Source: Arctopsyche grandis (taxonomy: Eukaryota; Arthropoda; Insecta; Trichoptera; Hydropsychidae). From it: a DNA stretch of 64,000 nt. This document shows, in pieces, positions 37,766-50,190 of the stretch (positions are counted from its first letter, which is position 1; every line of letters begins with the position of its first letter). The position numbers and the translations under genes were made by a program. Where the stretch lies: contig NC_135357.1 of assembly GCF_051622035.1 (NCBI RefSeq), forward strand, positions 11,739,001 through 11,803,000. The letters run 5' to 3'. A model generated the notes under the pieces. That model had not been told where the DNA came from. It saw only the letters and a list, made by a program, of their open reading frames with translations, and did no database searches.

Positions 37766-40700
37766 TATATGTACGTTTGTTTATTTATTTATTTAATATA
37801 CCTACTTGGGGGAGGCAGTAAAGCCGATAGACCCAAGAGGTTTGATCATCTAAGGGGTTTGTATATCTACATTAATACGCTTTATATATATATACGTATG
37901 TATATATTACCATCATTAACTTTTTCACAGCTTAATGTGTATATGTATCTTCAATCTTCCGTATTTTCTCGATTTTTCAAAAGAGACCAGAGATAGAAGT
38001 GATACAACCATTCTGCCGGGATGGTTTTTAAATGGAACCAATCAAATAAAATTTGTTTTACCTATCCATTAAAAGAAATAGCATATATTGATTTCACAAT
38101 TAATATGTGCTTCTGATTAATTGGATACAATATGAGGCACAAAAAGTACTATTTGAATACAATTAAAATTACTTTCTATTATATTTAGTCTATGTAAGTA
38201 TAATAATGAATTCGGTTTATCCATTCGTGGGATAGGTAGTCTCTGAGCGTTTTGACCGCACCCGTATCCGTCCAGGCTTATCTTCGGATTTGAACGGTTT
38301 CGTTAAAAGGTTGAACTCCTCTGTCTCTTATCGATCTACTGTGGATAAAGCGACCGAAATTCGGCGAACGTTCAAGTGTGGCCGTGCCCTATCTCCCTCT
38401 CAGATAAAGACTTTTCACATTCAACTTTTGTTATACGATTTTCGGCCCAGAGGGCTGAGACTGCGGCGGAAACAATTATTGAAATGTCGAACATGTATAG
38501 CTACGATTGAATTAAAAAAAATATTTATAGGAATACCGTTCGATCGTTTTGTTTTCATGCCTTTGGTAAGCGCAGGTACGTAATCTTCAAAGGCGACCAA
38601 CATTTTTCAATCAACTCCCGGCAGTATCAAAGCTCTATGCGTTAAAGCTTTAAAAAGCGCTGGGGAGCATTCAAATAATAATAAAAACAAATGGAAAAAT
38701 TGTTCGCTCTCTAATAGGGAGGACTCGTATCAGATCTCTCGACTGCTCCTACCTTCGTTTTGCGACAAAAGGAAATAAACGCTGCGCTTTTGTCTGGAGA
38801 GAAATTCCAGATTCGACCTCCACTTCGACGTTCGATGATCAGAACAGTTGTGTTCCAACACGCGTCTTACACTTTTTGCCCTACCAATCCCGTATTTTGC
38901 CACTAATTGGCTCTTTGGCTCGCACGTCCAAAAAACTTGGTCCATTCATACTTATGTATTTTACGCGTATTTTCAAACTTTATTTATTTAATAATTGTAT
39001 ATGTATATATTGCCACAGTTTCGTACAATCTGTGAACGGTCTGTGGTGTTAAAGTTGAATTATTTTCACCACAGTTGACCATGCATGCTGGATTCAATTA
39101 AAACTTGATCTATTTCTTTTTACTCGTTTTTATTTATCACCATCAAAAGTTTTTACGACTGTTGTGTAACCCTTTCCGTGCCGCGTGTAAAATTAATGAA
39201 TTTATTATACGAACATTTATAACGAGTTGATTAATCACCCCCTCCTCCCTGCCCCTCTCCCTCGCTTTTACGTCCATCGTAAATTTTATTACGTTGAAGT
39301 AAAATATTGTTTACACGCGGCATTACAAGTTTGTTAATTATTATTATATTTTGATCGATCTTCTTTTGAATCGATAGATAATATAATATTACGTTCATCA
39401 AAGTATCGAATTGTTAAGTACCTACATAATCCCCTGTCGAAATTTTGATTTGATGGATCTTATAAGGCTTTCCATTCTAAATGTAACCAATCGAATCGAA
39501 TTAGCTGATAGTGTTGTATGTTATAACTACATGTATATATGTATGTACATATGTACGTAAATATGCGATAAGGCGATATCGTATATGTTGTTTAATTTAT
39601 TGAATAAAATCAGGTCTTTCTTGACTTTGAGAATCGCTTCTTTACTTTTGAAAACGTTTTTTGTCGATGCAAAACCTGTCGATGGTTCATTGATAGATTG
39701 CGAAGCAGCAGATGCAGTTTCAGAAATGTTTTATTCAAGTTGGCTTTTGACGGCACGCTTCCACTATAAAGTTGATACATACTTTAATTGACGACTTGGG
39801 GGTCTCTTGTACCTGGTTGGTTGTTTCAAATTTTCAACTGATCACGAGGATGTGGTCATCCAGGCCGACCGCTTGCTTCCAGGATCCCGTCCACCGGGAT
39901 GAACTTTTCTCGTCTTGGCTTATCAATATTTCAGTCAGCGTTGCGGGCCTGATTTCAATCCACCAAGTCGGCCTTTGTTGGCTGTCAATTTATAATGAGC
40001 ACATCCCTTTGCATCGTGAATTATCAAATGTTCAATGCTCACTCGTGCCATGCCCAGAACTTTCCGCATCCCCCCTCGAGGGTTCCCATCCAATTTTAGA
40101 AATGATACTATCCTCGTGCGCGTGTGTTTGAATGTGTGTTGGCTTTTTTTTTCTTCATGGCACATTGCACACACGAGATCCGATAAAACTCAACCGCTCT
40201 CTTTATTATTTTATTATACTAGTCTTTCTTATGAAAACAACTTATATGGCGTTTCCGTGGGTAAACCCGCACATCGTAAACTCCTACTCTTATTCATGGC
40301 TCGTCTTCATCGTTTTTGTTTGCCCTTTTGTGAACGGGATTTGCGTCGAGTGTTGAGATGAAAAGATCTAAATTCCACTGTCACTTAACAGCTCAATTCT
40401 TGAAACGCTCAATAGTGGAATGGTACTTCGGAATTTGCAGAAAGAAATCCAGGTGTTGAAGAAGCTCTCGTTAGCAAATACCTGGGAGGCGAACCGAAGC
40501 ACTATTTTTTTCCTCCAGCTTTTATTTATAGTCGTTTTGTAACTGAACAATGTTTCTCAAATTGAATGACACAAGTAAAATGGGAGGATCTTATACTAAA
40601 AACTCTTCAACGTACTCTTAAATAAAATTTAATTTAATCCATTAAGAATACTCAGTCAACCAGTATGCTTTAAATGCTTTTGCTTTAAATATATGATATA

Positions 40701-43084
40701 TAAGACTTTTCTTTCATTGAATATTAAATTTCAGACTCATTATCTGATTATTTGTATATTGTATACGTATATAATATGTACATATACAGTCTAGAACACA
40801 ATACGAGCTATTCACATCGAAAATATTTGCACAACCTTCTCAAACTGTCTACTTGCGAGATGGTATCTCGACGTTTGACGCAAAGGAGTCACAAAGGGAC
40901 CTCATTATTGGTTGATGGGTAAGGGAAAACCTTGTTTATAAACATATAAATAAATATACGTCTGTGTGTACGAGTGTGCGTGTTCAGAAAGGGACCGATC
41001 ACTTCTGACGATGACACGTTTCATAAAGTATCAAAGACGGATTATTTCGAAAAATATCCACAATGTCCTCGGTCCTTTTTTTCGCGTTGTTTCTTCACGG
41101 TCGATTTGAGCGAATTCCTTTTTACACAATTTCAATATTTGAGGAAGGAGAGACCCGTGTGTTGTGTCAGATTTGAAAGGTAATCCACGCGGATAATAAC
41201 TTTCCGTTTTTTATTTACCGATGGTCAAACTTTTGACATACCCGTAATCTGAAAGGTATCCAGGACACAAGGGTGCGTGCCTAGGGATCAATACTTATAA
41301 AATATAAACCGGAAAAATACAAACAGAACCGTGTGTGTTTGTTTGCGTAGTAGATTTCGAAACGGTCGTGTGCAAGTCTGATTGATTGTTTTTGGAGAAT
41401 AATCGTGATCGTGTCGTCGGGATCTGTGTACAATGCACATTTTATGCACTGCGTGCGTTTGATCGATTTGACAGATAGTGCAGCCGACGACAAATTGAAT
41501 TTGCGCAATGTATTTTTTTAATATTAGTTTGGGAAGCAATCTGCACTTATGAATTGTATGCATGCACTTTTTGTACTCGTTCGTTCGAAGTATACTTATC
41601 CACTTTTTGTTTGAGTTGAAATTAGCTGCGCTAATTTTCAAACGCAAATTTTTACTTTTGTTCAAACTTCAGTTTGAAAATCCCTGATCAAACAGAAGAA
41701 GAGTAGAACTAAGTATTATGTTGATCATAATATAAACGTTTCGTTGGCAAACAAGTGCCTCATAACTCACGCTTAAGACAGTGATTACTGGCGATTTCGG
41801 ACTTTAACGATAAGCAAACTAGTTAACTGCTAACTAAATCAAGTGAAACGGCGTTAATTTGTGTATTCATAATAAAAATTCTGCCATACAATTTAACATT
41901 CTCGTTTTTATTTTAAACTTTGAATAATACGAGCGGAATATATTAAAATTTAAAATAAAAATTCAGAAAAAAATGCGTACACCCTCGTGATCCTTATAAA
42001 GGGTCTGAGAATGCGGGTTTTGAATTTGATTATAAGTGCATATATAACGATCATGATTCAGTGTCGATCAAACGTGCGTTTCAATGAAGGCTCGTTACCA
42101 TATCATTTGGTTTATGGGAATTTTTAATATCGATTCGAATGTCGATCAACGGTTCACCTCGATCAACGCTGCAACGCGTCCTCACGTCAATCTCTCAGTG
42201 CATCCATGCATTTTCCATGCATACATATATGTACATACGTACATATAATAGTTATCCGAAAGATGTTAAAGAAGAAATATACTCATCAAAAATGAACTAC
42301 ATAGTATTGCGTCATTTCGATTGTGTTTAAACGGTAGTTTATCGAGGGTTAAAAAATAAAATGTCGGCAAAAAATCTCTCGTCTGCGATGCGATGGGTTT
42401 AAAATTGTCGGGCCATTTGGCGACCATTAATCAATATTTACAACAGACAATAGGTATCGGATGGTCGTTGTAAACCGTCAGATTGATTACGGGGCGAGAG
42501 CGTAAGTGCCGCGGGCGTAATTAGGCCCACGATCCCCGAACATTACACGTCGTTTAGTTGAAAAATTCGAAGCGATTATGCAGCATCAAAGCACACTCAA
42601 CCGGTAGGATGATGTTTGGGGAGAGGCGACGATATCGCGATCGGACAAATTTATTCGAAAGTGTAAAGGATGCGTCGTGAATTGGGGTTGATTTATTATC
42701 GACGCGAGATGATGTGGCTTGGTGAAGCCTTATGTATGTACATATAATACAGTGGGTAATTTTTATATTCAATATATATTATGAAAATTGCATTTGCAGT
42801 GCGTTTCAGTTTGCGGTGTACATAGTTTCTCTATCATAGCATATTGTCATTTATTTATTTAAAGTTTGTACCATTATGGAATTCCTAATGAGCCATAATG
42901 GTCGAAAATATAACAGAGAAGAAACAAAAAATATATTAATTATACAGAAATAAAGTACATATTTATATAAACAAAAACGATAGCAACAAAAATTCAAACA
43001 ATAATAATTAAAGTATACACACAAAACACATAATAATAGTTACATATAAGGAGAAAAATTGGGAATGAATACATATATTATATT
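37766..43084. other. Non-coding stretch with unassigned GC-balanced patches
   Basis: No gene is recognised. A GC-balanced patch at 38230-38990 carries a 97-codon + frame (38290-38583) without a known domain. A patch at 39780-40360 has frames on both strands up to 119 codons, also unrecognised. A perfect 10-base hairpin (ACCATTATGG...CCATAATGGT) lies at 42870-42902 beside a TTTA-rich run. These may be old repeats or conserved non-coding DNA. Confidence 0.3.
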
Positions 43085-43412
43085 AGAGGCTAGCGTGTAA
43101 TGCTTTTAAATCAAGTGGTCATGTGTTCAATCCTTGCCCGGTGCTACTGGCCAGACTTTGGATATGTGACTTAAGGTTGATTGTTTCCTATCAGAGTTCA
43201 ATTTATCTGATTTTCATTAAAATGGTTAAAACAAATTGGCAACCTTGAACTATTTCTGGTAAATTTCGAGTTTTCAAAATCTCTAAATTTGCCAACTTTA
43301 TCCATAGACGTCTCTATGATGCTCTGTAAAAATTACTCTATAATTTTTTTATCGATATTATTGGGGTTTACCTACTAGGACTTCCTGGTTATGTAAAATA
43401 AAAATAAAATAT
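43085..43412 (+). mobile_element. tRNA-headed SINE copy
   Basis: Head with GCTAGCGTGTAATGC and a degenerate B box (GTTCAATCC). Then ATTGTTTCCTATCAGAGTTC, then CCATAGACGTCTCTATGATG. The end, ATTGGGGTTTACCTACTAGG, then CCTGG and an AAAATAAAAAT tail, is also present at the end of 53141-53570. Confidence 0.75.
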
Positions 43413-45170
43413 GTACAAGAACCAGCCGTGAATAATAAACACCCCCATAAGGCCCAAATAGAAGAGAAATCAAAATTCACTTATACATCCAACTATGAAA
43501 ATAATGATGAGCGCAGGCTACCAGACAAATGGGTTAAAATAATCTCTGGTAATCTACGCTCACTGAGGTGGAAAATGTCACATTAAGTCACGGCAGCAAC
43601 GATTTCATGAAAAAGTCGGATAGCTTTTAAAATAGAAGCCATCAAATAATGATGTCTACCACGAAAATAATCAATAGGGACATAATGTCCCAACTGTTCC
43701 AGCAAGAACGGACATGACGTATTAACACGTAGAAGCCGGAGAGTAAAATTAATTAATGAGAAATCTTTCCGAAGTTCAAGGGAATTAATTATACCTAAGA
43801 AACAACTGAAATTTGAGGTTATGGGTTAAACGTCAAATGCGGCCAGCTTTGTTTGTTGGTGGAAAACTATTGAATAAATGATATTAACAATTATTGAATA
43901 AATGTTAATATCATTTATTATTGAATAAAAACTATTGAATAAATGATATTAACTTATCTCGCAGATAACGCTCGGTGAAGAGATGTAGTTCTAGCTGTGA
44001 AATGTCAGATCTGACACATTTGGCCGTAAATCGATATATAGAGGCTTTATGCCATTACACGAAGCTATACGCGAAATTTGAAATTTATGAAATTATTGAG
44101 AGTTAAAACTATAAATATTTATATATTAGATATAATGAGAACCTATAAAGCAAATTTTATAAAATAAAAAATGAAAAAGACAAAATTATAGGCGTTTAAA
44201 CAATTTAAATCTGACATGGCGAAAAGTGAGAATAGTCTAAACAAACGTTGGATAAACGTCAAGCACTTTTTCGTGGGAGCGTTTTCAAACGCGTCTTACA
44301 CGATATTTTTGCACCATCGTAATGGCGGAGGATCTATTTACTTATATTGATGACCAAAATGAGCAATATGGCAAAGTGCGAAAACGATCGGATAAGAGGC
44401 AAATTTTTTCCTGAATTGTAATCGTAAGTAAAACGTAAAGGAGGTTTGTAAAAAAAAGAGGGGGAAGGGGGGTCATAAAAATTAAACACCGCCCTGGTTC
44501 TTTTTTATTTAGCACTACACCACTGTACATATATAGATAGCCTTATATTAGAAGCAATTTACTACTAATACATCAAATTTTCTATAATATACATACATAC
44601 ATATGTATATGTATGTATCCAAGGTGATTTTGAATTTTCAACTGTTCTTACCAAAACCCTCTACAATCCTTTCGTAATTAGTTTAATTCAATTAAAGTTA
44701 AATTTCGCAATTTATAAAATCTGTTAGTGCTGTATTTAATTTGCTACAATAGGATTTAATATTATCGGAATAATACCAATTAGTATTTTGATTTTGGAAT
44801 TTCATTGGAAATTTGTATGGAAGTCGGCTTTTCTGTAGACAACTTATATTTTCATTTAAAATATAATAAGATGCGAAATTTGAGCGATTAATGCTGCAAT
44901 ATCCAAAGTACCCATTCAATTGAGATGAAAATATGTGCGACCGGTTTCTAAAAGATTGGGTAGGTATAGAATGAACGGGGGAGACTCTGAAATGGTACCC
45001 AAGAGCATAAAGAAGGAGGCGTAGGTATGTACAATGTACATATAACGTACTTGGAAAAAATGTATAGAATCACACTAGGAATATGAAAACGTAAAGGAGG
45101 TATGTAAAAATGAAAGACCTTCATCCGACGGTGAACAAAAGAATATAAACTTTTTTTTTTTCACTAATTA
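43413..45170. other. Non-coding stretch
   Basis: No gene is seen. Bases 43868-43952 repeat a TTGAATAAATGATATTAAC unit in direct and inverted orientation. Bases 44283-44335 (CAAACGCGTCTTACACGAT...CACCATCGTAATGGCGG) resemble 16480-16600 and 56045-56075. Confidence 0.35.
43868..43952. repeat. Short direct/inverted repeat cluster
   Basis: TTGAATAAATGATATTAAC occurs twice in direct orientation, and a reverse-complement form, GTTAATATCATTTATT, lies between them. Confidence 0.7.
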
Positions 45171-45805
45171 CACTGAGCAACGACAAATCACGTTTTTGAG
45201 TTACCCGAACGGAGACTAATCAATCTTTACTAAGTTTAACTGAATTCGAATATGATCATGTTTTTTGTGGGTTCGCTCTCGTTTACGAGAGTGAACTAGT
45301 TTACTAGTTTGACCGCTGTACTCTATGAGGTCACAAATGTTTACAAACGAAAGTCTTTCTATCGCAATTACCGCTCGAGTTAGTACGTTTAGATAAAAAA
45401 AACCAATCCTTATAAACGTGGTGAAATAAAAAACTAGTCAAATAAACGCAAAATTGCACGGAGAAAAAATTCGTAAAAAAAATATATATTTTTGGCTTAA
45501 AATTCGCTAGACAATTAATTATAAGTATTTTAAAGCAATGAAATATCACAATCAATAGGAAAAACATCTAAATATTGATTCCAATACTCACTTTGAGCAC
45601 AGCAATACTAGATTTTGATTTTGATTAATACTAGATTTTTAGACCGCAAAAGCCAAAAACTGTAAAAATTGCGCATTTTTTTAAACGCTCATATCTCGTA
45701 AACAATCACGAACCAACAAAAATCATTATCATATTCAAATTCAGTGGGTCAAACTTAGTAAAGATTGATTAGTCTCCGCTCTGGTCATTTTTTTGTTGCT
45801 CAGTG
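45171..45805. mobile_element. TIR element, CACTGAGCAAC ends, TTA duplication
   Basis: The left end CACTGAGCAAC and right end GTTGCTCAGTG are exact inverted repeats, flanked on both sides by TTA (45168-45170 and 45806-45808). Subterminal sequence is also inverted: GACTAATCAATCTTTACTAA near 45212 and its complement near 45760. The interior shares blocks with 55934-56497 in the opposite orientation. There is no transposase, so this is a non-autonomous element, possibly PIF/Harbinger-like from the TTA target. Confidence 0.75.
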
Positions 45806-45869
45806 TTATTTCAATATAATGTCAAATCTAGCTCAAGTCAATATAATGAAATAAACAAGTATAATATAA

Positions 45870-46092
45870 TCTAATATATAATTTCGAAAGAGACTTTGTA
45901 TATATGTATTGTTGGTTCGTAACTTTGTAAACAAGTCAAAATTTCCATGGCCACGTGGGGACGGGGGACGGGCCTTCGCCCCCGGGGTGCACCGGGGGCG
46001 AAGACCCGGGGGGTGCCGGGGATTCGATGAGATTGGCCATTTTTAAGCGGTTCATATTACAAATACCGAGCAAAGTCGGGTAAAACTATTAG
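45870..46092 (+). mobile_element. Short Helitron-like element with a GC-rich core
   Basis: Begins TCTAATATATAATTTCGAAA, with A before it, and GAGACTTTGTATATATG follows. It ends ACCGAGCAAAGTCGGGT, a hairpin, then AAAACTATTAG followed by T (TTAG in place of CTAG). The interior at about 45950-46022 is a GC block containing CCCCCGGGGTGCACCGGGGG and GGGCGAAGACCCGGGG. Its ends match the much larger element at 60762-62918. It lies about 150 bases upstream of the predicted start site of the V-ATPase gene at 46297. Confidence 0.75.
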
Positions 46093-46238
46093 TATCAAAT
46101 ATAAATTGGAGTAATTCTTAATGTTTTATAGTACTATAATATAGGACAAATTATATGAACGATAAAGAAGCTTGTCACATGACAACCAATATATATGTAG
46201 GAGATTAGATTGCGATATCTATCGCACTGGCGATAAAT

Positions 46239-46244
46239 TCAGTC
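46239..46244 (+). promoter_or_regulatory. Candidate initiator (TCAGTC)
   Basis: Matches the arthropod initiator consensus TCAGT. It lies 58 bases before the ATG at 46297. No convincing TATA box or downstream element was seen. The neighbouring CTACAG (to 46252) could instead be a splice acceptor of a 5' UTR intron. Confidence 0.4.
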
Positions 46245-46296
46245 ATCTACAGGCAACTCTGTCGCCAGTACGTAGCTGCTTCTTAAAAACAACAAC

Positions 46297-46794
46297 ATGG
46301 CAGAACTTGCAGATGGTCCATTACCCGAAACCCAACCCATGTACGGTCCTCTTGTGGGGGTATTCGGGATAGTCTCCTCTATAGTCTTCACATCCTTGGG
46401 TGCCGCTCTAGGGACTGCCAAATCCGGAACCGCCATTGCAGGCACGGGTGTGATGAGACCGGATTTGATCATGAAGTCCATTATACCGGTGGTCATGGCC
46501 GGTATCATAGGAATCTACGGCCTCGTTATATCCATTCTGTTGGCCGGTCCATTGGAAACGGCCAGGACTTACACGCTCTACGACGGTTTTTTGTCTCTCG
46601 GTGCAGGAATGTCCGTGGGATTTGCCGGGTTGTTTTCCGGAATGGCAATCGGAACGGTCGGCGATTCCGGGGTCAGAGGAACCGCTTACCAGCCTCGTCT
46701 ATTCGTCGGCATGATCTTGATACTGATTTTCGCTGAAGTACTAGCTCTCTACGGTCTCATCGTAGCGATTTATTTATATACAAAATTCGGATAG
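46297..46794 (+). CDS. V-type proton ATPase 16 kDa proteolipid subunit c, paralogue A
   Basis: The 165-residue protein is the c subunit of the membrane V0 ring of the vacuolar H+-ATPase, which carries protons into acidic organelles or across apical membranes. Four hydrophobic helices are visible at roughly residues 17-40, 58-82, 96-121 and 137-160. The essential proton-carrying glutamate is E147 in [14 protein letters not shown]. The family signatures [12 protein letters not shown] and [17 protein letters not shown] are intact. The start sits in a good context (AACAACAACATGG). The length is about ten residues above the usual ~155, from an N-terminal [13 protein letters not shown] extension. 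The coding region has no intron. It departs from the downstream paralogue at AIAGTG (where that copy has GIAAMS), GLFSGM and AYQPRLF. It is probably a derived, perhaps tissue-restricted copy; that part is inference. Confidence 0.96.
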   Translation: MAELADGPLPETQPMYGPLVGVFGIVSSIVFTSLGAALGTAKSGTAIAGTGVMRPDLIMKSIIPVVMAGIIGIYGLVISILLAGPLETARTYTLYDGFLSLGAGMSVGFAGLFSGMAIGTVGDSGVRGTAYQPRLFVGMILILIFAEVLALYGLIVAIYLYTKFG

Positions 46795-46838
46795 GAAAGA
46801 AATATAATTTAATTTGTGTAGTTTTAAGTTATTTTATG

Positions 46839-46844
46839 AATAAA
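46839..46844 (+). terminator. Polyadenylation signal AATAAA
   Basis: AATAAA lies 45 bases after the stop codon of the V-ATPase c paralogue A, followed by T-rich sequence. Confidence 0.7.
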
Positions 46845-49514
46845 AATATTTATTTTTCAATCTTTATGTTTTTATTTTTTGCCTATCTCATCATCGGTGA
46901 TAAGGAAAGAATTTGATCGAACTTGTTACGACCATCTCTAGATTTCATCTATAGATGAACTGACAGTTACTATCGTAACTTTTGTAAATTACATTGTTAT
47001 TTTCCTCCTATCAATTTTTGTCTACGTGCATACTACACAATGAGTCATCCGATTTATTGTACTTCATATGTACATATATCTTATATCATTAAAAGTTTAT
47101 AATACAGTCATCATACAAGGTATTTCCAAGGCACATGATGCATATTTATTTATTTAGTTTAATTTTAGCGTAAAGCTAATTTACATAACCACGCACTACG
47201 CACATTTGACATAATTTACCCTCCACTGACGTGTTCCTTTACACCCTACAAGAATGCATTAATGATCTTAGAGGCTCTGACGCATCCAGACAAGGAATTA
47301 TAAATTTGTACACCCCTGTGGAAAACACCTCCATATTTTGTTGTACATATTTTTAACCCTAATTACCACTTAAGTTTACCTTTTCTGGTAGTACTATAGC
47401 TACATACATTACAATCACTTATTATATAATATAGTCATTGACATATTTAGGCAATTGCTTATTAACTAATATAATATGATTAATTTTATACTTATTTGAA
47501 TTTTAAAATTTAAAATTATACGATCCGTTATTTGAACACATTATACATACAATATATCATTATGATATTTTTGGCATTTTCAATTTTTACTTTATTTTTA
47601 TAGATTTGATTTTTGTATTACATATATGCATATACTTATTACTGAATAAAAAAAAACAACTTATGATATGGAATCAAGCGGGAAAATAATTAACCGTTAA
47701 TTAAGGCAATAAGTTTAAAATATTTAAAAATAATAAAAATAAGTAAATAACAGTGGCGTGCCATGACTTGTAAAACAGGGAACTAGGTTTGGACAAAACC
47801 TTTTTTTGGATTATAATAATCTGACTTGAAGTAATGACCATAATTGTTCATTTTTGTGCTAACAGAAATATCTTAGCCTACCTTTCTTAATGATATTTTG
47901 TTTGTCTTTAAAACTTAGTCTTTATATTGATTTGTCGAAAAATCGACCGAGAATGCAAAATTCCAAAGCCTCGTTATTTGTTTCCTCACGCACCGCAGTT
48001 ATTTGTTCTGAGGGAATCGTTTTTTGAATCGATTACCTTGCCATATTTATGTATACTCAAAAGATTGTGTTAATATGTATGTGCATTTTTGAGAAAAAAA
48101 TCTGAAGGGTGTTTGATAGCCACAAATCAGAATATGTTTAGTGAAAATTATATACATACATACATGCTTGAAGACATGGGTAAATTAAAAAATGTTTTGT
48201 CTTCAACGGAACGCCTATACATAAAAATTCGCCAGTATCGCGAAGGGAACAGAACTGAGACGGCGAGTCCGTGCAAGCAAACAACGCGACGGACCATACC
48301 ATAATAATCCACTACCACTACCTCAGGTAGGGCCGATTCCGGTCTCTGAACATCGCGAATCCAATCAAGTGAACAATATCAATATGGAAAAGGTTTTATT
48401 TTATTGCAATTGAATTGTTGATATTTTTTAATTTTAAGTAAAAGATTTTAAGAGACTAGCCTAATCCCTCTAGTCCAATGAGGAGACGCTTCTGGTAAAT
48501 AAGATGTTCGTAATTACTTATTGGCACTCGTAATTGGCAGATACAGTAATTTAAATACATATGTACATATATTTACTTTTGGCAACTAACTTTAGGTCAG
48601 GCATTATTCAATTGGCAAGTTACTATAAAATTAAACTCTCAATATGTTTACATTAATTTGGTCAGATAATTAATCAGCTTGGAATTTAATTATTTTATTG
48701 AATTCATCAAAAAGTCCATTCGGTATATAAATTTGGGAAAGCCATTGCTTTTCAGCTTCGAAAAATTATTTCAATGTGTTAATGAAACTAAATCCAAAAT
48801 AAATTGATTATTTAATTTAAGAACTGATTGTTAGTATAAATACTGATCTGGTCAGTTATTTCGAGTTACAATGTCAATATTATATAATAAAACATTTGTC
48901 TACAAATAACCTGACCTATCTTCGTCCCTTGCATATAATTTACCGTGACTTTCCATGTAAAATGGATAATAAGGTTGTCTGCATGTGAACGAGATGAATA
49001 TGTCTATCAATACAAACGATTTGATTAATATATTAGATAATAAAGTCAGAGCTTTACGTCGAAAGGCTCGTGTGAAAGAATGCACGTATATAAAATTATT
49101 TGATCGTCTTTACCGTGGTTATGTGGTACTATACAAAGTCGTTAAGAATGTTCTACATCTATTTTAGTGCATTGTTTATTGCTTGTCATTAGTTTGAATT
49201 TTTTCTCGAACGCTTAAATCCATGTATACGCAGGGAGAAAAAGCGTTTAACCAATTCGTCGGTTTGTTTTTAACCACAGCATTCCATTATCACTATATAC
49301 TTTTTGGAAACGAACCAATAGACTTTTTATTAGGCGCAATACTCCTCGTTTATGATACCGATCAATAACTCTCCTCAATTACTCGACTTTTGAGTAATAG
49401 TCTCATGACTACGAGCATCGTGTTTTGTATCACGTGTCATACAAAAATTCATATCAAGATTGTAATCTGCACACATACTCAGATTACGACTGCCCTAATC
49501 GTCAATACCGACGA
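46845..49514. other. Spacer between the two V-ATPase genes
   Basis: About 2.7 kb of AT-rich DNA with no third gene copy or pseudogene that I can see. It contains the hAT-like element at 47751-48494. Short frames (48089-48304, 48985-49167) show no domain. Confidence 0.5.
47751..48494 (+). mobile_element. hAT-like MITE with a perfect 8-bp target duplication
   Basis: Begins CAGTGGCGTGCCATGAC and ends GGAGACGCTTCTG. It is flanked on both sides by GTAAATAA (47743-47750 and 48495-48502), a perfect 8-bp duplication as produced by hAT transposases. Internal blocks (AACAGGGAACTAGGT, GAGACGGCGAGTCCGTGC, CCCTCTAGTCCAATGAGG) are shared with 20937-22342. It has no transposase coding capacity. Confidence 0.85.
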
Positions 49515-49520
49515 TCAGTC
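49515..49520 (+). promoter_or_regulatory. Candidate initiator (TCAGTC)
   Basis: The same hexamer as in front of paralogue A, here 54 bases before the ATG at 49569. The parallel position supports use as a start site, but transcript data are absent. Confidence 0.4.
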
Positions 49521-49568
49521 GCCGTTTGTGTTTTAGCCCGTACACACGCCAACCCAAAATCAACAACT

Positions 49569-50051
49569 ATGGCGGACCTACTTCCAGAGACCAATCCCAT
49601 CTACGGTCCATTCTTCGGGGTTATGGGAATCACCAGCGCCGTGATATTCACATCCCTGGGAGCTGCGTATGGCACGGCTAGATCCGGCACTGGAATCGCG
49701 GCCATGTCTATCATGAGGCCCGAAATGATCATGAAATCTGTGATACCCGTTGTCATGGCGGGTATCATTGGTATCTACGGGCTTGTCATAGCCATCTTGC
49801 TCGCTGGACCGCTTGATGAGCCGGCTAATTTCACCCTATTCCAAGGTTTCCTGTCTCTCGGATCTGGTCTTTCTGTTGGATTTGCAGGGCTGGCTGCTGG
49901 TATTGCGATTGGTGTTGTCGGAGATGTCGGGGTTCGGGGTACAGCACAGCAGCCTCGTTTGTTCGTCGGAATGATTCTTATACTTATTTTTGCTGAAGTA
50001 TTGGCCCTCTACGGACTCATCGTAGCCATTTATCTATATACCAAATTCTAG
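49569..50051 (+). CDS. V-type proton ATPase 16 kDa proteolipid subunit c, paralogue B
   Basis: The 160-residue protein is the V0 ring proteolipid of the vacuolar H+-ATPase. It begins [20 protein letters not shown] and shows four membrane helices (about 13-36, 54-79, 91-117, 133-156). The essential glutamate is E143 in [14 protein letters not shown]. It keeps the canonical [14 protein letters not shown] and [18 protein letters not shown] signatures, so it is closer to the usual insect c subunit than paralogue A; by eye the two are about 80% identical. The frame is open 48 codons further upstream, to an ATG at 49425, but that extension has no family counterpart. The ATG at 49569 has the better context (ACAACTATGG) and gives a family-like length. 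No intron interrupts the coding region. It lies 2.8 kb downstream of paralogue A on the same strand, a tandem duplication. Confidence 0.97.
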   Translation: MADLLPETNPIYGPFFGVMGITSAVIFTSLGAAYGTARSGTGIAAMSIMRPEMIMKSVIPVVMAGIIGIYGLVIAILLAGPLDEPANFTLFQGFLSLGSGLSVGFAGLAAGIAIGVVGDVGVRGTAQQPRLFVGMILILIFAEVLALYGLIVAIYLYTKF

Positions 50052-50184
50052 TGATAAATTGTTATTATTTTAATTTTGTTCACGTTGATAACTTTTGTGT
50101 TCATCCTGATCATGTTGTTCGTGTGATATTAATACATCGCCTGATTATTTATTTAATTACCGATTATGATGTAGTTTGCTGAAT

Positions 50185-50190
50185 AATAAA
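50185..50190 (+). terminator. Polyadenylation signal AATAAA
   Basis: AATAAA about 134 bases after the stop of paralogue B. Confidence 0.6.

Noticed and set aside
39772..40361. Overlapping frames of 79-119 codons on both strands
   Set aside because: No family, and the frames contradict each other; left as an unassigned GC-balanced patch, perhaps an old repeat.
49425..49568. 48-residue N-terminal extension of V-ATPase c paralogue B
   Set aside because: It has no counterpart in the family or in paralogue A, lies largely upstream of the candidate initiator, and the ATG at 49569 has a better context.
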